Assembly (NCBI RefSeq): GCF_009730915.1
Contig: NC_052480.1
Coordinates: 682,001-746,000, forward strand
Length of the DNA stretch: 64,000 nt
From: Dioscorea cayenensis subsp. rotundata
Lineage: Eukaryota; Streptophyta; Magnoliopsida; Dioscoreales; Dioscoreaceae
Direction of reading: 5' to 3'
Shown here: positions 36,123-47,500 of the stretch, one piece after another
Numbering within the stretch: position 1 is the stretch's first letter
Layout: every line of letters starts with the position of its first letter
Notes under the pieces: generated by a model
Databases searched by the model: none
Seen by the model: only the letters and a program-made list of their open reading frames with translations
What the model was told of the DNA's origin: nothing
Program-made: the position numbers and the translations under genes

Positions 36123-36900
36123 AACATTCTCTCTCATTTATTCATATGTAAAACCTTTATCTCTGCCTTCCCTCTGAAGGCCTTCTTGTCTTCAACAATC
36201 TATGTTGTATGCAATGTTACTAGTTGCACTGTTGGTAAATTTAAAAGGGATTCAATCCTGTATGTATAAAAAATATTTATAAAATCTTCAGAGAAAATCT
36301 CACAAAATTTCAATCTAAAAATGTAATTTTTTATTTGTTTTTGAGAAAAATTTAAGAAATTATAAACACATTAAAAAAAAATAGAAATAGAGTATAGATA
36401 CATATCTTAACATTGCCGTTTACTTGAGAAGGTTTTTTTTTGTTAAAGAAATGCTATTCATCACGATTAGTCTTCATCATTCCCAATTATGGAGTTAGTC
36501 ATTTCAATTCTGGGATTAATATTCATATTGAATTTTGTGAAAGCTATTCGTGATGAATAACATTTTTTTTTTCATTTATAAAGTAGATAAGTGACATCAC
36601 TGCACATAAGCATCGAACAATGAATATTTCAATCCATATGAAACTCGTGGAAGATATACGTATGTCTATTTGTTTGTTCATATTTGACTAATTATTTTAA
36701 CAAAATTTAAAAGATAGTAAAAAATAATATAAATTATCCATTAACATCGTATTTTGAGCTTGTTTAATAGATGTTTAGATAGAGTCCAGCCATTAACTAT
36801 CTACTTAACTTAAATTAAGTGGTGGTCTAATCTTGTTAATGTTGGGCCCATTGTGCTTGGTTGTCAATGAAAGCCTCACTCACCAACCTTCCGGTCCATC
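36123..36900. other. Intergenic region carrying a MITE
   Basis: 3' flank of the 80-residue protein gene. The MITE at 36449-36565 is the only structured item. No gene is seen. Confidence 0.5.
36449..36565. mobile_element. MITE with about 28-bp terminal inverted repeats
   Basis: The left end at 36449-36476 (AAATGCTATTCATCACGATT and on) matches the reverse complement of the right end at 36538-36565 (AAATGTTATTCATCACGAAT and on) at 24 of 28 positions. Length is about 117 bp and it has no coding capacity. T runs flank both sides, so a T-rich target duplication is possible but cannot be told from simple sequence. The superfamily was not assigned. Confidence 0.8.
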
Positions 36901-36935
36901 AATCGTACATTGAATAAAAGCCACATCATCACCGT

Positions 36936-37130
36936 ACACGTGGCTTCACGAAATCATTCCCCGCCATCAAAACTCAAAAGGGCGCGAACCGTTGATTCGA
37001 ACGTTGCTTACGTCATCCTATAAAAATTCAAAAATAAATATATATTTTTTTTTAGTTTTCTAATTTTTTTTTTATTCGTTATTTCCCTCCCTGTCGTTCT
37101 GAACTTTCCCTCGTTTTCTCTCTTTCCCGC
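36936..37130 (+). promoter_or_regulatory. E2F promoter with G-box and E2F-type sites
   Basis: Upstream of the E2F start lie ACACGTGGC (36936-36944, G-box/ABRE-like), ATTCCCCG (36956-36963, fits WTTSSCSS), GGCGCGAA (36981-36988, near-match on the other strand) and TTTCCCGC (37123-37130, exact E2F consensus). The last lies about 160 bp before the ATG. The sites are seen; autoregulation by E2F/DP is inference from known E2F genes. Confidence 0.6.
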
Positions 37131-37288
37131 CACCAAAATCCCAGATCCCCAATCCCCATTTCCAAACCCTAATCCTCTCCCCCGATCTCCGTCTCTCCGA
37201 TCGCCATCTACTCCAGATATCGCTGCTCGGATCGATCGGAAGCCTGGTTTTGCTCTTTGGTATTCTTGTCTGACTTCTTTGGGGCTTG

Positions 37289-40200
37289 ATGTCTGGTGAA
37301 CGAGATGCTGGAAATCAGGGTTCGAAGCTGCAGATCGTGAAGCCGATGAGCCGTCGCGCTCCGTTGAGGTCCATATTTGGGAACCTTGATGATTATCATC
37401 GGTTTTCTGATGCCGATGATCGGCGGGTGGACATGGCTGAGGAGGCCATCGTCATTAAGACACCAGTGAGTTATTTGTGGAGATTTGTTCCTTGTTTTGT
37501 TTCCTTAGACTGAATTATTCGGTGATGGGGCTTTCCCTTCTTAGATCTTGTATATCCTGGAAAATCAGCTCCAGCGATTCAGTTTTCGTGAGTATTCTAC
37601 TCACAATGTGTTATTGTTCCTTGAATTGAATTTCTTTAGTTAGATACGTGGAGTTTGTTCAGATTGAACTCGTATTAAGCTGCAGATAAGTAAATCTGAT
37701 GCATTATCATCCTCTTTGATCTGAAATGTTAGCTGGAGAAGATTGTTTCTTGGTATAATATCTTGAAAGTACAAAATTTAGTTTCTTGGCATCTTTTGCT
37801 GGTTTCCAGAGAAATTTGGTGACCCCTTTCAGAAACATTTAGTGTGCAATTGTTGTTTTTTTTATTTGCGTCTGATGAATGCGGTGTTTTATATGCAGTT
37901 GAAGAGAAAGCTTGAACTTGAAGATGACAAAGTTGCTAGATCAAGTGAGTTGACTCCTAGCTCAGGATGTGTTGCAGTTAGCAGTCCCCTCCTTACACCA
38001 GTATCAAGCAAGGGGGATAGAATCTATGGCAGGGCCAAGGTTGCAAAGTACAATAATTCCGAACCTCAAACTCCTATGTCAGATGTAGGTGAGAGTCGCT
38101 TTTCTTTCTGTGTGAATTTTTACCTTTTCTTCTACAATTGCCTTCTTCCACAGTTGAAGTTCCAACTTGCACATTTTGGGGATGCTTATCTTTGCTGCAA
38201 TGCTTTTGCTTCATGTCATTGTGATTTGAGTGGATTCATGTTGTTTCAATTTTTCTTGGGTAGTAAAGACTGCATTTGACTATAATCCTTGAATTTTGCA
38301 GGTTCCCCTCGTAACATTCATTCAACACCTGTTGGGTGCCGTTATGACTGTTCTTTAGGTAATTAAAGTTTCTAGTTTGAGCTGAACTTTTTGACAATAA
38401 TCAACTTGATGGTTTCACTTTTTTCAAATAAGATAAAATGAGATAAATATAAGGCAAATTTTGTTATGGTTTAACAAAAGCCATTACTGAAGTCCTAACC
38501 CAAGAATCAAAACTAACGATTTTGTGCTGGAACTCTTTTTTAGGATTCTTGACAAAAAAGTTCGTCAATTTGCTCAAACAGGCCCCGGATCACACAATTG
38601 ATTTGAATACTGCAGCAGAAACTCTGGAGGTTTCCATATAACCATTCATCTGCCTATCTACTATTTTTGTGTGAGCTAGAGCTACAAAATCTCATTCTCA
38701 TGGTGCAGGTGAAGAAGAGACGGATTTATGATATCACAAATGTTTTGGAAGGAATTGGACTGATTGAAAAGGCAATCAAGAATAGAATTCATTGGAAGTA
38801 ATGTTCTCCATTGGCATTCTTGATGATTTTTAGTAGTTACCATTCTCCTGAGAATCCCACTTGAAAGAAATTATGTATAACAACTTATTAGCTGATCTTT
38901 TGACAGGGGTCTTGACGAATTGTCTACAGGGAATGGAGATGATAATGTTTCAGTAATGCAGGTATATGGGATATTGGCTATGATTCCCTGCCTTCTCATC
39001 TGAGGCCTTATATGGCCGTAGTATGTAATGAAAATATCATGGCCTCATCTGAATTTGTTTTGCTTTGTTTTATTTTCTATTAATCCAGGGAGAAGTTGAA
39101 AATCTTTCCATTCAGGAGCACGACTTAGATGATCGTATAAGGTTAAAAGTGTTAAACTTAGCCCGGATGGTACATTATTTTTTTTACCATGTTTTATCAT
39201 AGCCGGACTAAAAATCCTTTGCAGTGAAATGCAAGAAAAGGTAAAGGGTCTTAGTCAAGATGAAAACAATCAAAGGTGAGTGATCTTTCACTTCCAGGTG
39301 AACTTGTTAAGCTAGTTGAGCATGTCTCTCATAGTGTGTCCACTAATCCCTCCTTGTAATCTTTAGGTGGCTTTTTGTCACTGAAGAGGACATCAAGCGG
39401 ATACCCTGCTTTCAGGTTTTATATCAATCTACTTCAATGGAATTCTATCATCACATAATGTCGAATTGCCTTCAAGATGATCTCATTATTTACTCTCTCA
39501 GAATGAAACTCTAATAGCAATTAAAGCCCCTCATGGCGCTACAATGGAAGTTCCAGACCCTGATGAGGTGAAGAGGCAGCAATATATAATTTGCATATTT
39601 TTTTTTCTTTATGCTTCCTTACAGAAATTCCTGTTCTATAAGCAGCAAACCGGTGACCATCATGAGAGAAGATATCGAATTGTCCTTCGAAGCAACATGG
39701 GTCCGATAGATGTTTACCTTGTTAGGTAATTTCCACTTCCCTATTTGTTCAGCATATGTAACATACCATGTTATGCTTTGTAATTGAAAATGGCCCAAGT
39801 ATTCTTGCTTATTTTCCATCCATTTTCAGTCAATTTGAGGAGATGCACCCACCTACATCAAATTTGGTGTCTGTTGAGCGGTCTGCTGTATCCACAGTCA
39901 CAGAAAATATCACAGGGAATGCAATTGAGCAACAAAATGCTCATGATACCCAGCAGGCATTCTCAAATACAACTACTTCAGAGGACTTTATTGGTGGCAT
40001 TAGGAGAATTCTTCCTTCAGAGATCCATGTAAGTCCATGATTTAACTTATAAACCCAATATATGCTGCTCATTATCGTTTGAAAGGTAGTGAGATCTCAT
40101 AAGGTGAATCTCTAATACTACAAAAAAAAATGTATGTACACAGAACCTGTTCTTTAATTCAAGAAATATAATCTACTTCCCCAGGGAGAAGGCTGCGAGA

Positions 40201-40938
40201 TATTTCGTAGTTAATTTTAGGCATAGATTTACATTCCTCACCTATTTCAGTAGCTGAAATAGATTTACACAGATTTCGTAGTTAATTTTAGGCATAGATT
40301 TACATCGCTCACCTATTTCAGTAGCTGAAATGCTCCACCTTAAGTTGATTGGTACTACAATGATTCTCTCCTTACCATCATACTGGAAATAAATAATCGG
40401 GTAATCAATTCTGAAAGTTGAAAGCCACATATACTTGCCTTACATTTTTAATAAGAACCAATGATCTGTCACATATGAAGCTTAAGTAAAGCAGAATAAC
40501 ATCACTTCTAAATTCCAATATCCATTGTTTGATTGAACCACATTCATTAACACCTGTAGATAATATCTGGTTTGAGGCCACTATGCCCTTTGTTATGGTT
40601 CTGATTCATGGGGATATTTAATCAACGTTTATTCTGCTTTGCTTTGCAGCACGATACTGACTACTGGCTTTTATCTGAAGCCGATGTCAGTATGACAGAC
40701 ATGTGGAGAACACCATGTATCCTTCTAATTATGTTCTTCCTTTAAATCTTTATCTATATATTATTCTGAAGATTTTGCATCTGAAATCCATGACTTGATT
40801 AAAGCGGATGCTTCATGGAATTGGATGGACGGACTTAATTTAGATGCATTAAACGAGGGCCATAGCATGGCATCACCACAAACCCCTTCATCTGGCGTTC
40901 AAGTTACACCACCATCTAAAACAGACTCGAAGACTTAA
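37289..40938 (+). CDS. E2F: E2F transcription factor (typical E2FA/B/C class)
   Basis: Fourteen exons, 461 residues: 37289-37465, 37899-38088, 38302-38358, 38544-38629, 38709-38797, 38907-38961, 39089-39141, 39225-39275, 39367-39415, 39502-39567, 39646-39725, 39830-40028, 40650-40716, 40772-40938. The winged-helix DNA-binding domain spans about 135-200, with the hallmark [20 protein letters not shown] (RRxYD reads GGCGC). Leucine-zipper and marked-box regions follow to about 320 ([19 protein letters not shown]). The C-terminal [16 protein letters not shown] (386 onward) is the plant transactivation/retinoblastoma-binding segment. It acts with DP in G1/S control. Exon 11 could instead start at 39625, adding seven residues in frame; I prefer 39646 because it keeps the family spacing. 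Confidence 0.93.
40202..40331. repeat. Duplicated 59-bp unit in an E2F intron
   Basis: Copies at 40202-40260 and 40273-40331, separated by 12 bp, differ by about two bases. Each ends with an inverted repeat ATTTCAG-TAG-CTGAAAT; in the first copy the arms extend to 9 bp. It lies in the intron before the penultimate exon, clear of splice sites. Confidence 0.9.
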
Positions 40939-41300
40939 AATTGGAAATCAGACTTGGTGAAATGAGGCATTTCAATTCCAGAAAATTTTTCTTAGCCGCC
41001 AAAAACCCTTTTGCAGCTGATGATGGGCAGGGAATTAAATGAAGGATGATAATTTGTTTTAGCAACTATATTCCCATTACTGAAAAGAACATAATCTCAA
41101 GTTTTTCTGTATACTAGATTACAAGAGAGCTGTTTTCTTACAAAGCACCAAAATAAGCTGTGTGTCATCATCTTCAAAATCAAAGAGCAGGCAACTCCAC
41201 GCATTAAGGTAATATAGCACTTGACATGCCCTCTATATTAATGTTCATGCATCATTGAGGAAGGAGAACAGTAACAACAAAAGAAAGGAAATGTTGGACA

Positions 41301-42045
41301 TCATTTATCCTCTTCCTTGACTTGCTTCTTTCCTATCCAACTAGCAACAATGGGGGTGAGTGCCACAGTTGGAGGAAACCTGATAGGTGACGCAGCCTTA
41401 TGAGCAGCATAAGCCAGTGCAAACGTCCCAACCTTCTCCCCAGTTTCATTTGTTGCAATCCCAACCTGCAGGCAAAACCAAACCAAACTTTAGACTATTT
41501 CCTTTCCTTAATTTTCTCAATCTTACTTAAATTATAGGACATTGACCTTGGCGAGCAGGGCCTGAACATCAATTCCAGCATTGACAAGGAGATAGCAGAG
41601 GGAGAAAGAGATCAAGGACAGAGTGATTGATGTTGCCAGGTAGGCTCCTCCATACTTAGCTAGTAATTCCTTAGCTTGATCTGTCTTTGATTTCCCTGTC
41701 TCTTTATCATTCCCTTCATTTGAGCTAAATATCTACATAGATACATACATCCAAACAACTACATGATAACACAAATCAAGCAGCCAATTTTTCCAGCAAA
41801 CTTGTGAAGTTGTTTTTTACCTTCCATAATCCAACTTCTAGCCCATACTTTTTGGTGGTCTCTTCAGCAGTGTCTGCCCCTTCTTTGGTTTCTTGAAGAG
41901 CGAGAGTTGTAAACTGATGGGGTTTTTGGTAGTGGTGAGATGGGTAGGGGTTTGGTTGGACATGAATGTGGAGAAATGTCTTGGTTTTGGCCGGAGAAGG
42001 AGGAGAAAGAGGGAGTACAAGCAAGGCTGAGGAGGCCATGGCCAT
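41301..42045 (-). CDS. Plastid DUF1279/FAM210-like membrane protein
   Basis: Three exons in phase 0: 42045-41821, 41732-41547, 41465-41301; 191 residues. The N-terminus (MAMASSALLVLPLSPPSPAK) is Ser/Ala/Pro-rich and lacks acidic residues, like a chloroplast transit peptide. The DUF1279 core reads AKELLAKYGGAYLATSITLS, then LISFSLCYLLVNAGIDVQAL; the run from about ITLSLISFSLCYLLV is a membrane helix. The end, KVGTFALAYAAHKAASPIRF then PPTVALTPIVASWIGKK, is also family-typical. Animal FAM210 proteins are mitochondrial and affect translation and muscle/bone; plant members are plastid-predicted and little studied. Location is inference. It converges on E2F with 362 bp between stops. Confidence 0.88.
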
Positions 42046-42099
42046 GGTTGAACAGAAAGGTTGAGGGAGATAACAAGGATCTAGTGGATTTTAACTGGG

Positions 42100-42326
42100 C
42101 CACATCATCTCCACTTTGATCATCTATTCTAATATTTTTAGAGTCTTATTGAGTATTGACTTGAATCAATTGGGCCTCGTGGACTCTCTTTTGAATTTGG
42201 ATTTTGCAAGGCCGTGGGAAGTACAAGTAGCATAGTTATGAGCGCACCCAAACGATAAGGGGCTAGTTAAAGAATCCCAGGTATTAATTAGTTAACCAAT
42301 TAGTTTAACGGGACTAACTTCAAGTG

Positions 42327-42376
<50 letters not shown>

Positions 42377-43560
42377 GTTTTTAATTTTTCTTTGCTTTTT
42401 GGATGTTCGATGGACTGCAAGGGACAGGTCGATAGTAGTGCAGCAGATATATATATATATATGTATATATACATACCCGAAATGGATAAGTTTGTTAGGA
42501 AATAGTATAAATAAATCTTATTTATTAAAGAATATTTAATATTATCTCTAAAGTTAATTTTAATAAAGGAGCTAATGCCTCGGGTCAATCTAAGATCGGC
42601 CTCTCAGTAAGGTGTTTATTTTTGAGAAAACCCCGAGATTGAACCCTCATAGCTCACGCAGTGAGTGAGACACGTAGTCAGATTGAAACTTTTCGCTCTC
42701 CACAAACGCACGTCCCCCAAGCTATGGTGTTGGTAGTCTTTCTTAAAAAGATTCGTCTGTTTAATATATTTTTTTAAATTAATAAAAAGACAACATGTGA
42801 AAGTAGATACAGAATATAAAGGGAAAAAGGATATGATTGTTAATTATTAAAATAACATTTTTAATTGGCTAATAATTAAAAATAATAATAAATGTTGTAG
42901 AATTAGATTAGTATTAGAAAAGGCTTATATATGATTATCCTATGTGGTGTATAAGTTAATTATTTTGTATTTTTTGTTTGAGTTTTTTTTTCATAATATG
43001 GACAAATCATTCCGGACGCTAGATTTTTTTTATTTAATTAAATAATAATTTATTTATTTTTTTAAAGCGATGTATCCTCATTAGGATAAAATTATATTAA
43101 ATAATAATATAACATAAAAATCAACTTTATAGGACATTAATATAATAAATATAATTTAATATAATAAAAAAATACAAACTGTATAAAATACTTTTCCATG
43201 CAGTACATTTTTTTTCTCTTCAATGAAGTTTTTTACATTTTTTTAATAATAATAATTATTATTATTGGGAGATATACTACTATAACGATCCATTGAAGCT
43301 ACAAAGATTATTAACTAATTGCCACCATTGCTCAGCTATGAATTAGAAATTTATACATTGATTTTCTAAATCAGCTTAATTCTTTTCCTTCTTTTCTCAT
43401 ACAAAAACTGGGAACTCTTTAAATACCGTGTATTAAAAAATAACAATAATAACAATAACAGAGAGCAAACAGCTATCAGAAATAAAATACAATCTAATAT
43501 AAATCCAATATTCACTAAAAATAACATAATTAATTAGCTTTAATTATCCAGTGGGACCCA
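42100..43560. other. AT-rich intergenic region
   Basis: Holds an ATT microsatellite (42328-42376), a TA run (42449-42475) and a repeat-like block at 42560-42740. TGGGCC-type words (GTGGGCCCAAATC near 43569) mark the promoter of the next gene. No gene is seen. Confidence 0.5.
42560..42740 (-). repeat. Repeat-like block with B-box-like word
   Basis: Minus-strand reading contains GAGGGTTCAATCTCGGGG, a good Pol III B-box match, in a stretch less AT-rich than its surroundings. I found no A box at the right distance and no poly(A) end, so a decayed SINE is only one option. Confidence 0.3.
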
Positions 43561-43579
43561 TGCGGCCGTGGGCCCAAAT

Positions 43580-43855
43580 CTCGGGTGGGTTCCAAGTTCG
43601 AGTCGGTTTTCTCGGTGCGTTTGCGCCAATTCTCGTTTTCAGTTCATATAAGGAAAAACCGCGCTGGAGATTCGCGTATATATTTCGATCCTTTCATCTC
43701 GGCTTCCCTCCTTCTCGATCCAAATCGGCTGGAGTTTATATTCGGAAACACGAGATATAAAACCCTAATCGCCTCTCATCTTCCAATCCTTCCACACAAT
43801 CCAGAGCTTCCTAGTTCCTCTTCTCCGGGAATTCGCCGGCGTGATGCTGTTTCCT
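43580..43855 (+). other. 5' leader exon of the PHD/GNAT gene, with overlapping uORF
   Basis: Pyrimidine-rich leader ending GTTTCCT|GTAAGC. An ATG at 43844, after joining to the acceptor ATTTTTGCAG before 44578, reads 24 codons in another frame across the main start and stops at 44637-44639. Such an overlapping uORF usually lowers translation. It depends on this exact splice being used. Confidence 0.5.
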
Positions 43856-44587
43856 GTAAGCCGTGTTCTGTTGTGACCTTATTAGATTCTTAGGTTTTGA
43901 TTTCTTCACCTTGTTTTTTATCTTGTATTTTTTCCTTTTTTTTTTGGATCTTTGGGAGTAGGGTTTGAGTCGGAGTTTGATGCCGAGGAGGAAAAAGGTG
44001 TTTTTAGGATTATATGGTTTTTTTCTCTCCTCTCTTCGTCTCTCTTCACCCTCGCTAGTGAGCCTTCATGTCTATTTTAAATTTTATCAATTCAACATGG
44101 TAATGCCGATGATAGGTTTAAATATACTTTGAAAGGTGTTTTTCTTGTGATTCTCTTGGGCTGCACAGTGATTTTGTTTATGGCTATATTTTCTTGCTTG
44201 GATTGTTCATCCATTGGTGCAAAGTGCATTTTTTTTTTTGGTAGAATTTGATCTTGGGGTGGTTTTCTCATCAAAGATGGTTCTTGTGCTGCAAAGTTCA
44301 TATATCTGTTGCCTGATTAATCTTTTGATCGTCAAAGTTTGATCTTTCCCTATAGCAAGAAAGTGATGTACTGGTATTCTTGTATGTAGTTCTATTAAAC
44401 TGAGTTGAGATTGCAGTGTGGTGTTCTTTTTAGTTAAGGGAAAAGAAAACTTTGTTTCATGGTTGTTTGATCTTTTGAGATGTCTAGGTCTTGATTGTGG
44501 ATTAGTGAGTTTTGCATTGTTCCATAGTTTTGATTTTTGATTGAATAAGATTGGATTTTTTTATATATTTTTGCAGATTTTGGTGAG

Positions 44588-47500
44588 ATGGAGCCCCTGT
44601 GGATGCAGAATGGATCAGAGTCAGGGAATAAAGCAATGAATGGCAAGTTCCTGGTGCTGAACATTGGAACTAATACTGTTGGAGTGGGCAATCATTGCAC
44701 ATTCTCTAAACCATCCGACAATTTCTACCCAAATCCCATAGAGAGATTCAGCAATCAAAGCAATCCAGGCAGTGCACACACTTGTTCTAATTCTACACAG
44801 AAAGAGCCTTCTACCTGGCCTTCTTCCAATCGAAACAGGGTGTTGAAGAGGAACAAGGAAGATCATGAATGTATTTCACAGAATAAGAAGAGGAAGATTG
44901 GCAGCTCAACATCAAGATCAACTAGAAGAAAGTTGAACTCGGCTACATTTGATAAGAACCCTTCCAGTGCCTCATCTGCAGATGGCAATGGAATGCATGT
45001 CTCAGAGTCTGGACCCCCTCCATGGCACCTTGTGAGCCTCTTGCACTTATTTGGTTGGAAGGTAGTGCCTCGACCTGAATTTGATGATCATATCTACATG
45101 TCCCCTGGTGGTGTTTCATATTTCTCCTTCTCGAAAGCATATGAGATGTTTCTCCAAGGAACTTCCAAATATAATAAGGATGTGGCATTTGTTACACCTC
45201 AGAGCAGCAATAGTAGTTATGTCCCATGGATCTCTATTTTTGACAGCAGATCAGTCTCACAACCTGCTGCTATTACTATTGCTGCTGCTTCTGCTGCTAC
45301 TGCTGCTCCTCCTGCTGATAGTGATTGTAGAACTAGAGGAATTGATAAGAGTTTTGCTGCCATGGAAATTGTCAAGGCTACTGAACCAAGTTTGATATCT
45401 GATGAAGCATCCCAACCCGCATCATTGCAGGGGATTGATGCGAGAGATAGAACTGTTGTTGTGGATGAATGGTTGAGAAACAGATTTTCTGATGTGTTCA
45501 ATGATAAAAATAGCAATCATGACATGCATGGAGATGGAAGATTGCCTATGGTGGAGAATTTATCTCAAATTGGTTGTCGACAGAGCCCTATTGAAAGCAA
45601 TTTATATGTATCAGAAGCTTCTGGCAATGATTTATGTTTGAATGTTTATGGAGTCAGCAATGATACAATGAAACAAATGCCTAACACTTCAGTAGTGGAA
45701 AACTTAGTATGCAACACATCTGAGGCCCAGGTTGCCGAGAGAACTGCTTGCATGCCAGAATGTGAGTTTATGGATATTATGGTTAAGAATCAAAGCAATG
45801 AGCCGAGCAGAGACTGTAAATCACCTGAAGTTAGGAGGTTGAGTCTTCTTGCACAGCTTGATGCAGATTTAATGGCCGAAGCTAGCTTATTAAATTCAAC
45901 CAAATCTTTGGTCAACCCAATTACCAGAAAAGATGAGGAAAAGCCAAGTGATAGCATGTTGCATGAGAAGATTTGTTCTTCTACAAGCCAAAGATGCAGG
46001 ACTGGTGAAACAAAACGAATGAATCGTAGAAATATTGGCCTTAATGAAAAAAGGCAGAGTAATGTTGCTCACTCTAGAAGCAGGAGATCTTCACGCATAA
46101 ATGGGAAACATGTTGATTCAGACAAGGAACTAAATAAAAAGGTAGGAGCTGATGATAACTTATCATATTCTCATATGGCAGTCAATGGAGTGGCAACCAA
46201 GGATAAGGAAGAAGCAACTTTTAATTCATCATATGTTGTGACTCAGGAAAACAGACCTCCTGGGTCAGATGGCACACTAATATCAAAGCAAACTAATGCA
46301 GAAGGATCTGAAAACCAAAATGTGAAAATTCATGAAAGACGGGAGAGTTATATGTTAAGGAGCACTAAGAAGGTGAAAGCATTAATGTTCACTAGGAGTT
46401 CTGCTTCATCTAAAGGCATAGGGGAACAACCTTCTCTTACTGAAAAATGTCATCCATCATCTAAAACTAAAAGGAAGGCAGGGAGAGGTAAAGGAGTAAA
46501 GAAGAAAACAAAGAGTCGTGGATGTGGTCTCACGGTTAGGAGAAATGCGAAGAATAATCATCAAGAGGTGAATCAATGTCACCCGAAATTCAGCATATTA
46601 TCATGGTTGATAGATTCAGGCACTCTGACTGAAAATGAAAAGGTTGTGTACATTAAAGAGAACAGGAGGGTTAATGCTGCAACAGGTTTAATAACTAGAG
46701 GTGGCATTTGGTGTCATTGCTGTGAGGAGGTCATACCACCATCAGAATTTGAATTGCATGCTGGTAGCAACCTTCACCAGCCCTGGGATCATATTTTCCG
46801 CATGTCTGGGAAATCATTGATGCAATGCCTCACTGTTGCCTGGGAGAAAGAAAAAAAGAGGAGAAAACCAGGCCACCAAACTTTGGGAGCTAGTGATGAC
46901 GATGATAGCGATGACACGTGTGGTGTTTGTGCTGATGGTGGGCACTTGATATGCTGTGATGCTTGTCCTTCTACTTTTCATCAAGACTGTCTGATGCTCA
47001 AGGTAGTAATTGCTAAAACTTTCATTTCATTTATGTTTATTTTTAAATCTTTTCTGGTTGGATTATGTCTAGTAATTACAATTTTCAGTATTATCTGATA
47101 GCAAATATATGATTTCCCATTTATTCTTTCCACTTGCATGAACACCAATTGTTTCCTCATTTTGTGAGATGGTGAATTGATATAATCTACAAGACTCGCA
47201 TGCTTTGCCCAACTGAAATCTCACTGTTGTTTATTTAGGAAATGTACAAGTCCAATTTGATTTACTGAATGAGTCTATATTTTCTTACAGGCACTGCCAG
47301 AGGGAAGTTGGTACTGTCCATACTGTAGGTGTCCATTTTGCATGGTGGCTGAGGATGGATCCTACGTAGCAAGCGAGGTTTTAACCTTACATTCATGCAA
47401 GCAATGTGGTTGTAAATGTGAGTTTTTAGCAGTGCCTCATGCTTTTACTAGCAGACATTACTGTTCTATTTTTGTCTTTAATATTTTTTTCATTGTCAAT

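Noticed and set aside
44434-44691. 85-codon minus-strand frame over the start of the PHD/GNAT gene
   Set aside because: Shadow of the plus-strand coding exon.
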